60,910 nucleotides of DNA, taken from assembly GCA_021299375.1 (NCBI GenBank), contig JAJTGR010000031.1, positions 1-60,910 on the forward strand, in the 5' to 3' direction. Positions 29,023-37,763 of this stretch are shown in pieces. This DNA is from Gemmatimonadota bacterium (GTDB lineage: Bacteria > Gemmatimonadota > Gemmatimonadetes > Gemmatimonadales > Gemmatimonadaceae). The notes beneath the pieces were generated by a model. It saw only the letters and a program-made list of their open reading frames with translations. It had not been told where the DNA came from and did not search any database. A program made the translations under genes and the position numbers. The first letter of the stretch is position 1. Each line of letters opens with the position of its first letter.

Positions 29023-30267
29023 GTGCCGAACGCCGGGGCGCCCGTGGCGTTGCCCCCGGTGCCAACGCGCCGGCGCCGCGGTCGTGCACCGCTGGCCGAG
29101 CAGTTGGATCTGGCGGTCGGGACGCCGGAGGCCGATGTCGCCCGCCTCCGCGCCCACGTGCGCGAGAGCGCCCGCAATGTGCCCGGCGTGTACCTCATGC
29201 GCGGCGCCCACGGCGAGGTGCTGTACGTGGGCAAGAGCACGCAGGTGCGTACCCGGCTGCTGTCGTACTTCCGCCTGCCTTGGCCCGAACACCGGCACGC
29301 ACGCCTGCTGCGCGAAACGGCGCGCCTCGAATGGGAGCCACTCCCCAGCGAATTCGCAGCCCTGCTGCGCGAAGTGCGCCTCATTCGCGCCCATCTGCCG
29401 CGCTACAACGTGCGGTCGGCCCGCCCGCTGGATAAATGGTGGGTCATCACCATTGCCAAGGGGCCCGCGCCACGCCTGCGCATCCAGAAGGCCAGCGCCG
29501 CCGCCCGGTCGCGCGATGTGGCGCAGCTCATCGGCCCCTTCGCCTCACGGCGCCCGCTGCAGGATGCGCTGCGTGTGCTCAACGATGCGCTGGGGCTGCG
29601 CGATTGCGCCGACCGCGTGCCGATGCACATGCGCGAGGTGGCCGAGCTGTTCGAGGAGACGCACCCGGCGCTGCAGCGGACCCCCGGGTGTCACCGGTAC
29701 GAGACGAGGCGGTGCCTGGGGCCCTGTGTCGGCGCGGCCAGCGAATACCAGTACCGGACCCAGCTCTCGCGCGCCAAGGCGGTACTCGAAGGGCGCGACG
29801 ATACGCCGCACCAGCAGCTCGTCCGTGAAATGGCGGCCGCCAGCGCCGCACTGAGCTACGAACGCGCCGGCTGGCTGCGCGACCGCCTCACCGCGCTGCA
29901 GGAGCTCGACACCCAACTCGCGCGCGTCCGAGAGGCGCTCACGCGGCCGAGCTTCGTGTACGCGGTGCCGGGGCGCGATGGCGACGATCGGCTGTACCTC
30001 GTGCGGCACGGTCGCGTGGTGGGGGAGGCGCGGTGCGCCGAACCGGACTCGGTGCGTGCTCTCCAGTCGCTCGAAGGCCAGGCCGTACAGTCACCCACGG
30101 GCGCCATGGTCGACCAGCTCGACGAGCTGCTGCTGATCGAATCGTGGTTTCGCGGGCGGAGTGGCGAGCATGCACTCATGGCCGACACAGTGGTCGGTGC
30201 ACTGGAGCGACTTGCGGCGCAGCTGCAAGAGCGTACGCCGCGCGCAATCGGCGACTTGCCGGGTTGA
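29023..30267 (+). CDS. UvrC-like GIY-YIG nuclease lacking the C-terminal half
   Basis: This protein of about 414 residues corresponds to the N-terminal half of UvrC. The GIY-YIG domain has VPGVYLM, EVLYVGKSTQVRTRLLSYF and the metal Glu in ALLREVRLIRAHLPRYN. The Cys-containing RRCLGPCVG segment and a UvrB-binding-like helix pair (YERAGWLRDRLTALQEL) follow. The endonuclease V-like and helix-hairpin-helix parts of full UvrC are absent. It could therefore make only the 3' incision, like Cho. An open frame extends upstream into mutM; I chose GTG 29023 as the first start after mutM, and it is uncertain. The neighbouring mutM suggests a DNA-repair pair. Confidence 0.8.
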   Translation: MPNAGAPVALPPVPTRRRRGRAPLAEQLDLAVGTPEADVARLRAHVRESARNVPGVYLMRGAHGEVLYVGKSTQVRTRLLSYFRLPWPEHRHARLLRETARLEWEPLPSEFAALLREVRLIRAHLPRYNVRSARPLDKWWVITIAKGPAPRLRIQKASAAARSRDVAQLIGPFASRRPLQDALRVLNDALGLRDCADRVPMHMREVAELFEETHPALQRTPGCHRYETRRCLGPCVGAASEYQYRTQLSRAKAVLEGRDDTPHQQLVREMAAASAALSYERAGWLRDRLTALQELDTQLARVREALTRPSFVYAVPGRDGDDRLYLVRHGRVVGEARCAEPDSVRALQSLEGQAVQSPTGAMVDQLDELLLIESWFRGRSGEHALMADTVVGALERLAAQLQERTPRAIGDLPG

Positions 30268-30382
30268 ACACCTTGGCCGGCCGCTCCTCAGATGCCCAGT
30301 CGCCCGGCTGGACACGGCGGATGCCGCGATCGACGCCGGTGAAGCGCGGATCGGTACCGATCGCGCCCACGGCGCGAACCAG

Positions 30383-30441
30383 GCGCACTGGCCAAGCGCA
30401 CTAGCCAAGCGCACCGGCCAAGCGCACTGGCCAAGCGCAAC
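30383..30441. repeat. 13-bp tandem repeat, 4.5 copies
   Basis: The unit gcgcactggccaa repeats at 30383, 30396, 30409 and 30422, plus a partial copy at 30435. Single changes mark copies 2 and 3. It lies in the 276-bp gap between the converging UvrC-like and phosphoesterase genes. The rest of that gap holds nothing else I can name. Confidence 0.9.
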
Positions 30442-30543
30442 ATCCGCCCGATCTGCGCGATCCGCCATTGGCGCTGCGGCAGTGGCGGGGATCCGCACAA
30501 TCGGCGCCTTCCGCGCTCGTCGGCCTCGCGGCGCGCGATCCGC

Positions 30544-31038
30544 TCACTCCCCGGCAATCCCCAGCGGAATCAGCTCCACATCCGCCTGCCCCTGCCAGAG
30601 GTAGAGTTTGGCCACGCACGGCTGCAGCTTGAAGCGTCGTGGCCCCGCCGCCCCCGGATTCACGACGACCCGCCGAGCGGCCTTGGTGACCAGTTGCTGA
30701 TGCGTGTGCCCGTACACGATCACGTCGGCCGAGGGATACGCGCCCACGAGCTTGGGCGGCGTGGGGCTGCCCAGTTCGTGCCCGTGCGTCACCACGATGC
30801 GCACCCCGTCGATCACGTCCTCGATGCGTTCGACGAGATCCGGCCGTCCAGGGGCGTCCGTGTTGCCGTACACGGCGCGGATGGGGGCGATCGTGCCCAG
30901 CTCCGCGAGCACATCCGCGGGGCCGACGTCGCCGGCGTGGAGAATCTGCGATACGCCCGCGAGTGCCTCGAAGACCTCCGGGCGAACAAGGCCGTGGGTG
31001 TCCGAGATCAACCCGATGATCGTGGCTTTGGCGTTCAT
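30544..31038 (-). CDS. YfcE/MJ0936-family metallophosphoesterase
   Basis: This is a small phosphodiesterase of 164 residues. The metal-binding motifs are GLISDTHG, HAGDVG, VYGNTD, VTHGHE and YGHTHQQ, complete for the calcineurin-like family and typical of the YfcE branch. The substrate is unknown. Its ATG overlaps the stop of the upstream TPR-like gene (ATGA). It is the last gene of the quinone operon by position, though a functional link is not evident. Confidence 0.93.
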   Translation of the reverse strand: MNAKATIIGLISDTHGLVRPEVFEALAGVSQILHAGDVGPADVLAELGTIAPIRAVYGNTDAPGRPDLVERIEDVIDGVRIVVTHGHELGSPTPPKLVGAYPSADVIVYGHTHQQLVTKAARRVVVNPGAAGPRRFKLQPCVAKLYLWQGQADVELIPLGIAGE

Positions 31039-31709
31039 GACCGTTCGTGCTCGTCTTTGAGGAGTGCACGGAGGCGCTCGAGCTCCGTCAGCGCACCGGC
31101 AGCGTCCGGCGTACCGGGATAGCGATCAGCGAGACGACGCAGTTCCACCATGGCGCGTCCGCGGTCGGCAAGTGGTCCAAGATACAGGTCGATAAGCCGG
31201 TGCGTGGCGTAGAGTTCGTCGGCGCGCGTGGCATCGGGCGCCCGACGGAGGCGCAGCAGCAACTCCCGTGCTCGCTCGGCATGCCCATCAGCCCGCACGG
31301 CTAGATCCGCCTCGGCCCGCAGAAGTATGGCCTGCACCCCGTGCTCCGCCCGCGCCGCCTCGAAGGCGCGCGCGGCCGCCTGCTGGTTGCCCTGCGACGC
31401 CAGCGCCTCGGCGTGTGAGTACACTGCACGCTCCCGTCCAGTACCGCCGGGCTCCAGCAGTGAGCGCATACCGCTCTGGGCAACGCGCTGAACGACCCGG
31501 ACGCCACCAATGGTGAAGCCGCCGCCGATCACGCCACCAAGCAGCGCCACCCAGTACCGCCGCGGGACCGGTACACGCCCCACGGTTGCCAACACGAAGG
31601 CCAGCACCGTGAAGACGAGACAGGCACCAACCCACGTGACCACGGCGTCGCCTCGCCGGCGCTGCTGCTGCCGCTCCACCGCCTGTTGCAGCAAGTGCTC
31701 GTCGATCAT
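31035..31709 (-). CDS. Membrane protein with TPR-like cytoplasmic or periplasmic part
   Basis: This protein of 224 residues is of unknown function. Two hydrophobic segments lie near the N-terminus (VTWVGACLVFTVLAFVLATV and WVALLGGVIGGGFTIGG). The C-terminal ~130 residues are Ala/Arg/Leu-rich helices such as AEALASQGNQQAAARAFEAA, resembling tetratricopeptide repeats. The ATG at 31709 has GGGGGAG just upstream and was chosen for that reason. The gene follows ubiX after 64 bp and overlaps the phosphoesterase start. Confidence 0.75.
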   Translation of the reverse strand: MIDEHLLQQAVERQQQRRRGDAVVTWVGACLVFTVLAFVLATVGRVPVPRRYWVALLGGVIGGGFTIGGVRVVQRVAQSGMRSLLEPGGTGRERAVYSHAEALASQGNQQAAARAFEAARAEHGVQAILLRAEADLAVRADGHAERARELLLRLRRAPDATRADELYATHRLIDLYLGPLADRGRAMVELRRLADRYPGTPDAAGALTELERLRALLKDEHERS

Positions 31710-31773
31710 TGGCTCCCCCGCATGGTGTACCATACGCTGACGTGTCCGAGCGCCGTGCCGGAGACGCTCGCTG

Positions 31774-32388
31774 CTATTCGACCGGCGCTTCACCCCACCG
31801 TTTGCCGACGGAATGCTCGACATCGAGGTGGTCGAGTATGCGCGCCACCATGAAGTCGACCAGATCGGCGATCTGCTGCGGCTGATGGTAGAAGCCCGGC
31901 GCCGCCGGAATGACGGTGGCCCCGGCGCGCGTGACCGCCGTGAGATTCTCGAGATGCACCAGCGACAGCGGCGTCTCCCGCGGCACCAGCAGCAGCCGAC
32001 GCCGTTCCTTGAGCGCCACGTCGGCGGCCCGCTCCACCAGCGAACGCGACGTGCCGTGGGCGATGGCACTCACCGTGCCCATGCTGCACGGACACACCAC
32101 CATGCCGCTGGTGCGCGCCGAGCCGCTCGCCGGCGCGGCGCCGCGATCGTTGTCGTCGTAGACGGTCACGCAGGAGTCGAACGCGGGGCCGCCCACATGC
32201 GCACGTAAGGCAGCGAGATCCGCGATGTCGCTTTCGGTGTGCAGCAGTCGCCAGCCATGACTGGACACGATGAGCCACGTGGGCACCTGCAGCTCCACCA
32301 GCGCCCGCAACAGCCGCACCGCGTACGGTGCGCCCGAGGCCCCGGTGATCGCGAACACCACGGGATGTCGCGTCGCTGCGCCACTCAC
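31774..32388 (-). CDS. ubiX: Flavin prenyltransferase (UbiX/MqnM-type)
   Basis: UbiX makes the prenylated FMN cofactor needed by UbiD-type decarboxylases. The product has 204 residues. The FMN-binding N-terminus is VFAITGASGAPYAVRLL. The motif MVVCPCSMGTVSAIAHGTS and the segment RRRLLLVPRETPLSLVHLEN are diagnostic. The start is GTG 32388, overlapping the ubiA stop as GTGA. With ubiA, ubiD and menG it forms a quinone-synthesis operon. Confidence 0.95.
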   Translation of the reverse strand: MSGAATRHPVVFAITGASGAPYAVRLLRALVELQVPTWLIVSSHGWRLLHTESDIADLAALRAHVGGPAFDSCVTVYDDNDRGAAPASGSARTSGMVVCPCSMGTVSAIAHGTSRSLVERAADVALKERRRLLLVPRETPLSLVHLENLTAVTRAGATVIPAAPGFYHQPQQIADLVDFMVARILDHLDVEHSVGKRWGEAPVE

Positions 32389-33341
32389 GCGCCACGCTCC
32401 AGCAGCAACCGCGCCGCGAACACCGCCGCCAGGAAACCCATCGAGATGAGCCCGTTCATCGTGAAGAACGCCGCGTCCACCGTGCTCAGGTCATCGGCCT
32501 TCACCAGGCGATGCTCCCAGAGCAGCATGAGCGCCACGCCCAGCACCGCCGCCCACAGAATCCCCGTCACCACCGGCGGCACATTACCCAGCGGCTGCGC
32601 CGCCATGACCGCGGCAAAGCTCAGCACCGCCAGCACATGCAGCGACCGGGCAATGGCAATCGCCGTCGGCACGCCGAACTTGCTCGGCACGCTGTGCAAC
32701 CCGTGCTTGGCATCGAACTCGGCGTCCTGCAGCGCATAGATCATGTCGAAGCCGCCGCTCCAGCACACCACCGCCAGCGCCAGCACGATGAGCAGCCACC
32801 ACGGATCGCTCCACGCGCCGGTGACCGCGAGGTAGCCGCCCACCGGCGCAATGGACAGACCGAGCCCCAGCCACAGGTGCGACCACCGGGTGAAGCGTTT
32901 GGTGTAGCTGTAGCCCAACACCCACAGCAGGGCGACCGGCGACAGCGCGAAGCAGAGCGGGTTGAGCATCCAGCTCGCGAACACGAACAACATACTCGTG
33001 AGCACGATGCTTGCACGCGCCTGCCCCACCGTGAGCGTGCCCGCCGGCAGTTCGCGCATCGCGGTGCGCGGGTTGAGCGCATCCACGTCGCGGTCCACCA
33101 GCCGGTTGAACGCCATGGCCGCAAAGCGTGCACTGGTGAATGCCACCAGCACCCACCCCACGATCGCCGGCGTCACCGGCGCCACCACACTGGCGAACAG
33201 CACACCCACCAGCGAGAAGGGCATGGCAAAGACCGTGTGCGGCAGCTTCACGAAGTTTGCGAGCCGCACCGGCAACGACTGGCCACGCAGCAGTTGCCCG
33301 TCGCGCGCCCCCGTGGGCGGAACGATGTTCGACGTGGTCAC
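32385..33341 (-). CDS. ubiA: UbiA-family prenyltransferase
   Basis: This integral membrane enzyme of about 318 residues attaches a polyprenyl chain to an aromatic acid. The first Asp-rich motif is FNRLVDRDVDALNPRT and the second is in DMIYALQDAEFDAKHGLHS. About eight hydrophobic segments are present. I chose GTG 33341, 7 bp after the ubiD stop; a longer reading would run into ubiD. In menaquinone makers using the futalosine route the same position is filled by MqnP, so the substrate may be 1,4-dihydroxy-6-naphthoate instead of 4-hydroxybenzoate. Confidence 0.92.
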   Translation of the reverse strand: MTTSNIVPPTGARDGQLLRGQSLPVRLANFVKLPHTVFAMPFSLVGVLFASVVAPVTPAIVGWVLVAFTSARFAAMAFNRLVDRDVDALNPRTAMRELPAGTLTVGQARASIVLTSMLFVFASWMLNPLCFALSPVALLWVLGYSYTKRFTRWSHLWLGLGLSIAPVGGYLAVTGAWSDPWWLLIVLALAVVCWSGGFDMIYALQDAEFDAKHGLHSVPSKFGVPTAIAIARSLHVLAVLSFAAVMAAQPLGNVPPVVTGILWAAVLGVALMLLWEHRLVKADDLSTVDAAFFTMNGLISMGFLAAVFAARLLLERGA

Positions 33342-33348
33342 GACCGGC

Positions 33349-34821
33349 TCACAGCCCGAGGCTCGCCCACTTGGCGTCCACGGCTTGCTTCGTGGCCGCA
33401 TCCATCTCGATCACCTTGGGCCACGCTCGCGTGAATCCCTCCTCGGGCCACTTGCGCGTGGCATCGATGCCCATCTTGCTGCCGTACGTGAACGCGCGGC
33501 TGGCATGATCGAGCACGTCCACCGGCCCCATAGTGAAGCGCACGTCGCGCTGCGGGTCCATGTTGTTGAGCGCCACCCACCAGGCCTCGACCGGGTTGCG
33601 GACGTTGATCTCCTTGTCCACGACCACCAGTACCTTGGCCAGCGACATGAGCCCCTGCCCCCACAAGGCGTGCATCACCTTGTCGGCGTGCCCGGGGTAC
33701 TTCTTGTCGATGCTCACGAACACGAGGTTGTGAAACCCGCCCTCGGCCGGCATGTGGTAGTCCACGATCTCCGGCGTGGTGAGCTTGAGCAGCGGCAGGA
33801 AGATGCGCTCGGTGGCGTGACCGAGATAGAAGTCTTCCATGGGCGGGCGCCCCACGATCGTGGTGGAATACACCGGGTTGCGGCGCATCGTCACGGCGGT
33901 GACGTGCACCTTCGGGTACAGATCCGCCTCGCTGTAGAATCCGGTGTGGTCGCCGAACGGCCCCTCCACGATCAGCTCTTCGGCGGGATCGATGTACCCT
34001 TCGATCACGAACTCCGCATCGGCGGGCACTTCGAGATCGTTGGTGACGGCCTTCGTGAGCTTCACCGGGTCCTTGCGCAGGAAGCCCGCGAACAGGAACT
34101 CATCGATGTTGGGCGGCAGCGGGGCACTGGCGCTGAACATGCTCGCCGGATCGCTCCCCACCACGATGCACACGGGCATCTTCTCGCCTCGTTCGGCCAT
34201 CTGCCGCATGTGCTCGGCGCCCGTCTTGTGACGCTGCCAGTGCATGGCCACGTGTTGCTTGCCCAACTGCTGCACGCGGTACATGCCCACGTTGCGGATA
34301 CCGCGGGCCGGGTCCTTGCTGATCACCGCCGTCATGGTGATGTATGGGCCGCCGTCCTCCGGCCAGCACTGCAGCACGGGGATCTTGTCGAGATCGATCT
34401 CGTCCCCCTGCCACACGATCTCCTGACACGACGGCGCGCCGCCCTTCACGCGCGGCGGGAACTTGCTCACCTCGAGCAGACGCGGCAGCAGCGACAGCTT
34501 GCCAAGGAAGCCATCGGGCACCTTGAGGTCCATGAGCTTCGTGATGCGGTGGCCGATGTCATCGAGGTTGTCGACGCCGAGGGCCAGGGACATGCGGCGC
34601 ATGGAGCCGAACAGATTGATCGCCACCGGATACCGCGAGATCGTGCCATCGCGCAGCACCGGCTTCTCGAAGAGCAGCGCCTTGCCGCCACCCGGCATCT
34701 TGGAGACACGATCGGCGATCTCGGTGAGTTCGAGGTGCACCTTCACCGGCTGCGTGATGCGGTGCAGCTCGCCGATGCGGTCGATCGCGTCGATGAATTC
34801 GGAAAGAGTATCGAGAGCCAT
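33349..34821 (-). CDS. ubiD: UbiD-family decarboxylase (UbiD/MqnL-type)
   Basis: This prenyl-FMN-dependent aromatic acid decarboxylase has 490 residues, the usual length. Characteristic parts are MHWQRHKTGAEHM, VVGSDPASMFSASAPLP and DAEFVIEGYIDPAEELIVEGPFGDHTGFYS (split over two motifs: the EGxI and the GPFGDHTGxYS part). The catalytic Glu and Arg regions look intact. The neighbouring ubiX provides the cofactor. It decarboxylates the prenylated ring acid before methylation by MenG. Confidence 0.93.
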   Translation of the reverse strand: MALDTLSEFIDAIDRIGELHRITQPVKVHLELTEIADRVSKMPGGGKALLFEKPVLRDGTISRYPVAINLFGSMRRMSLALGVDNLDDIGHRITKLMDLKVPDGFLGKLSLLPRLLEVSKFPPRVKGGAPSCQEIVWQGDEIDLDKIPVLQCWPEDGGPYITMTAVISKDPARGIRNVGMYRVQQLGKQHVAMHWQRHKTGAEHMRQMAERGEKMPVCIVVGSDPASMFSASAPLPPNIDEFLFAGFLRKDPVKLTKAVTNDLEVPADAEFVIEGYIDPAEELIVEGPFGDHTGFYSEADLYPKVHVTAVTMRRNPVYSTTIVGRPPMEDFYLGHATERIFLPLLKLTTPEIVDYHMPAEGGFHNLVFVSIDKKYPGHADKVMHALWGQGLMSLAKVLVVVDKEINVRNPVEAWWVALNNMDPQRDVRFTMGPVDVLDHASRAFTYGSKMGIDATRKWPEEGFTRAWPKVIEMDAATKQAVDAKWASLGL

Positions 34822-34839
34822 GCTATTGAGGCGGCGCGG

Positions 34840-35613
34840 TCAGGCCGTGCCGGTATGGATTGCGGCGATGCCCAGCGTGAGGCGTTCCCACGTGACCGTG
34901 GAGAACCCGGCGGCGCGCATGCGGTCGGCGAGCGTTTCTTCCGTGGGGAAGTTGGCGACCGACATGGGAAGGTACGTGTACGCCGACCGGTGTCCGCTCA
35001 CGAGGCGGCCGATGAACGGCAGCACATGGTGGAAGTAGGCGAGATAGGCCTGCCGCACGAGTGCGAAGCGCGGCGTGGAGAATTCGAGGATCACGAAGCG
35101 GGCCCCCGGCGACAGCACCCGGCGCACTTCGCGCAGCCCGGCGTCGAGGTCGGCCACGTTGCGGATGCCGAAGGCCACGATGGCCCCGTCGAGCGACCGG
35201 TCGGCGAAGGGGAGCGACAGGGCATCCGCCCCCACCGGCGCCAGCACCGTACGCGGCGCCTTGCCGGTGCCATGCTGCAGCATGGGCACCGCGAAGTCGG
35301 CGCCGGCCACGAAGCCCCTGAAGCCCTGCTGGCCGACCAGCATGGCGCCCACATCGAGCGTGCCGGCGCACAGATCGAGGTACGTACCGGTGGGGCGCGC
35401 CCTCCAGCCGAGCGCGGCCAGCGCGCGGCGGCGCCATCCCTTGTCGATATTGAGCGACAGGACGTGGTTCAGCAGGTCGTAGCGGGGCGCGATGTCCGAG
35501 AACATCTGCTGGACGTACTCGCGCTTCCCCTGCCCTTCGGCCGCCCGGGCGGCGACCGCGACGTCGTTGGCGGGCGCGTCGGGCGTCGCAGGCGCGTCGA
35601 TGGTGCGTGGCAT
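34840..35613 (-). CDS. menG: Demethylmenaquinone/ubiquinone C-methyltransferase
   Basis: This SAM-dependent methyltransferase of 257 residues methylates the quinone ring. Motifs are MFSDIAPRYDLLNHVLSL, YLDLCAGTLDVG, AFGIRNVADLDAGL and FVILEFSTPRFAL, all typical of UbiE/MenG. I chose the ATG at 35613, which leaves a short variable N-terminal tail; a longer frame to 35721 reads through promoter sequence. It is the first gene of the quinone operon and diverges from the ECF sigma gene. Confidence 0.95.
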   Translation of the reverse strand: MPRTIDAPATPDAPANDVAVAARAAEGQGKREYVQQMFSDIAPRYDLLNHVLSLNIDKGWRRRALAALGWRARPTGTYLDLCAGTLDVGAMLVGQQGFRGFVAGADFAVPMLQHGTGKAPRTVLAPVGADALSLPFADRSLDGAIVAFGIRNVADLDAGLREVRRVLSPGARFVILEFSTPRFALVRQAYLAYFHHVLPFIGRLVSGHRSAYTYLPMSVANFPTEETLADRMRAAGFSTVTWERLTLGIAAIHTGTA

Positions 35614-35714
35614 CCCGAAACATCGAGGGGCAGGCAAGGGCGAGCAAGCGGGTCGTCTCACCCGATTGTGCGGTCCCCCGGTCCGGAACGTGTGGCATTT
35701 CGGGCCGTCCCTGC

Positions 35715-35743
35715 TGGTCACATTCGTGACGCTGGGCTAGCTT
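35715..35743 (+). promoter_or_regulatory. Promoter for the ECF sigma gene
   Basis: A -35-like TGGTCA (35715-35720) and a -10 TAGCTT (35738-35743) are separated by 17 nt. The ATG follows 10 nt after the -10, so the leader is about 4 nt or absent. Confidence 0.6.
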
Positions 35744-35753
35744 TGCCCTGCGC

Positions 35754-36356
35754 ATGTCCACGCCCGACGAGCTGGGAACACTCCCCGACGCCGATGTCGT
35801 CCGTCTCGCCCAGCTGGGGCGCGAGCTTGCCTTCCGGGAGCTCGTGCGCCGCTACGAGCGGCCGGTGTTTTCGCTCGTCTTCCGTATGGTACGCGACCGG
35901 GAGACCGCCGAGGATCTGGCGCAGGACGCCTTCGTGAAGGTCCTCAATCACATCGACCGGTACAGCCCCGAGTTCAAGTTCTCGAGCTGGCTGTTCAAGA
36001 TCGCCAACAACGTCGCCATCGATCACTTGCGACGGCGGAAGCTGGACACCATCAGCATTGACGGCAGCCCGCATGCCACGACCGCCGCTGAGGTGGAAGC
36101 GTCGACGCTCGAGCTGGCCGCCGAGCAGGAGAACGCCCTCGACGAGATGGAGGCCAAGGAGCTCGGGTCGGCCATCGAACAGGCCATCGCCCGGCTGCGC
36201 CCGGAGTATCGGGCCTGCATCATGCTGCGTCATGTGGAGGGGCGGTCGTACGAGGAGATCGCCGCCACGCTCGACCTGCCCCTGGGGACCGTGAAGACCT
36301 ACATCCACCGGGCCCGCCACGAGCTCCGGAAGGCGCTGGAGCCGCTCCGCGAATGA
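35754..36356 (+). CDS. ECF RNA polymerase sigma factor
   Basis: This sigma-70-family ECF factor has 200 residues. Region 2 has AFRELVRRYERPVFSLVFRM and ETAEDLAQDAFVKVLNHIDR. Region 4 has RLRPEYRACIMLRHVEGRSYEEIA and TVKTYIHRARHELRKAL. The acidic linker between the two regions is rather long. A gene with a zinc-finger anti-sigma N-terminus follows after 82 bp, so the pair probably forms a stress switch. Confidence 0.94.
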   Translation: MSTPDELGTLPDADVVRLAQLGRELAFRELVRRYERPVFSLVFRMVRDRETAEDLAQDAFVKVLNHIDRYSPEFKFSSWLFKIANNVAIDHLRRRKLDTISIDGSPHATTAAEVEASTLELAAEQENALDEMEAKELGSAIEQAIARLRPEYRACIMLRHVEGRSYEEIAATLDLPLGTVKTYIHRARHELRKALEPLRE

Positions 36357-36438
36357 ACGAAACTTCAGCCGCTCGACTCCGAAACTCTCTGAAACCCGCC
36401 GCCCCCCCTGTGCGTACTCCGCTCATGGAGACCCGCCA

Positions 36439-37026
36439 ATGATCGACCGACATCTCAGACCCGACGAAATCGAGCTCCTTCTGGACGGTGAAGAAGGCTT
36501 CGGCGTGGCCCCGTTGCGGGCACACGCCCGTTCGTGTGTGGAGTGCCAGGGGGAACTGGAAAGTGCCCGGGCGTTGATGATGGCCCTCGATTCGCTCCCC
36601 GATTTCGCTCCGTCCCCGGCATTTGCTGACCGGGTGATGAGTCAGGTGCAGGTCTTCGAGCCGTGGCACGCCGCGGCCACCCGCACGGTGGGCCAGCTTA
36701 TCCCCGCCACGCGGCCGGCGCGGATCGCCGCCTCATTCGGGGCCGCGGTCACGGCCGGCCTGGCGACCGCCAGCGTCACTTGGGCAGTAGCCCGCGCCGA
36801 CCTCGCGGTGTTTACCGCGTCGCTGGGGCTCGAGCGGTTCCGTGAGCAGCTGGTGGCGGCCGGCAGCGACGTGGTCTCCACCGTGATCGGTCAGCCAGGG
36901 CTCGACGCGCTGCGCGGTAGCTCCCCCGAGGTCATGGCGCTGGCGCTGGGCGGCTTCGTGGCCGCGGCCGGGATGGGAGTGGTGGGCATTCGCGCCCTGG
37001 CCACCTCCGCGCGCGGTAGCCGGTAA
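36439..37026 (+). CDS. Probable anti-sigma factor with zf-HC2-like N-terminus
   Basis: This protein of 195 residues probably binds and inhibits the preceding sigma factor. The N-terminal domain has LRAHARSCVECQGELESA, the His-x3-Cys-x2-Cys pattern of zinc-binding anti-sigma domains. Two hydrophobic stretches (SFGAAVTAGLATASVTWAVA and ALALGGFVAAAGMGVVGIRA) suggest membrane anchoring. GGAG lies about 12 nt upstream of the ATG. A membrane protein gene follows after 6 bp. Confidence 0.8.
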   Translation: MIDRHLRPDEIELLLDGEEGFGVAPLRAHARSCVECQGELESARALMMALDSLPDFAPSPAFADRVMSQVQVFEPWHAAATRTVGQLIPATRPARIAASFGAAVTAGLATASVTWAVARADLAVFTASLGLERFREQLVAAGSDVVSTVIGQPGLDALRGSSPEVMALALGGFVAAAGMGVVGIRALATSARGSR

Positions 37027-37032
37027 GCAGCC

Positions 37033-37749
37033 ATGCTCGCCTCCACGCTCTTCGCCGTCGCGGGGGTTTTCGGCATCGGCCTGATCATCGGGCTGGTGGT
37101 GCTGACCACTGCCGAGGAGGCACTGACGGCCGTCGCCCGAACGGCGGCGCGGGATGTGTCGGGGAGCTTCTGGGCGGGCGTACTCACGCAACTCCTGGCG
37201 GTTCCGGCACTGGTCGTGCTGGTCATCGCCTGCGCCATCACCGTCATCGGTATTCTGGCCATTCCCATCGCCGTGCTGGCGTGGGCCTTGGCACTCTCCG
37301 GGGCCGTCACACTCGGCACACAGGCAGTGGTGTTGGTGATCGGCCGGGCGCTGGCCGGGCGCGGGAGCAGCAGCAGCGAGCGCGGCGCCGCGCTGCGTGG
37401 ACTCACGGTGGGGCTCATCGCCCTGAGCTTGCTGTGGTTCGGGGCGGCCCTGGCCGCGGGTGTGCCCGTTGCCGGCGCGCTGGCGCGGCTGGTGGCGGTG
37501 GCCTTCACCTGGGCAATGGCCACGGTGGGGCTGGGCGCGGTGGTGAAGTCGCGCATCGGTGTGGCGCGCGTGAGCATGCAGGTCGGGCGCTTCAGCGGCA
37601 GCCGCTGGGCCTCGGCGCGCACCACCATGACCAGCGAAGTCCCGGTGCAGCCTGTGAGCTGGCAGACGCCAACACCGGTGCAGGGCGTGGTGGCCGCCCG
37701 GCGGCCGGTGGACAACACGTCGGGGACGGGGCCGGGCGCGGCATTGTAG
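37033..37749 (+). CDS. Multi-pass membrane protein of unknown function
   Basis: This protein of 238 residues has about five hydrophobic segments, for example FGIGLIIGLVVLTTAEEAL, VPALVVLVIACAITVIGILA and GLTVGLIALSLLWFGAALAA. Its C-terminal tail is Thr/Pro-rich and hydrophilic. I do not recognise a family with confidence. Because it follows the anti-sigma gene after 6 bp it may belong to the same stress operon. Confidence 0.75.
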   Translation: MLASTLFAVAGVFGIGLIIGLVVLTTAEEALTAVARTAARDVSGSFWAGVLTQLLAVPALVVLVIACAITVIGILAIPIAVLAWALALSGAVTLGTQAVVLVIGRALAGRGSSSSERGAALRGLTVGLIALSLLWFGAALAAGVPVAGALARLVAVAFTWAMATVGLGAVVKSRIGVARVSMQVGRFSGSRWASARTTMTSEVPVQPVSWQTPTPVQGVVAARRPVDNTSGTGPGAAL

Positions 37750-37763
37750 ACGCCCGCTGGTGG

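Noticed and set aside
32962-35937. A 991-codon plus-strand open frame across the quinone operon
   Set aside because: It is the reverse-strand shadow of ubiA, ubiD and menG in very GC-rich DNA. Its sequence is His/Arg/Gly-rich with no domain, while the minus-strand genes show complete motifs.
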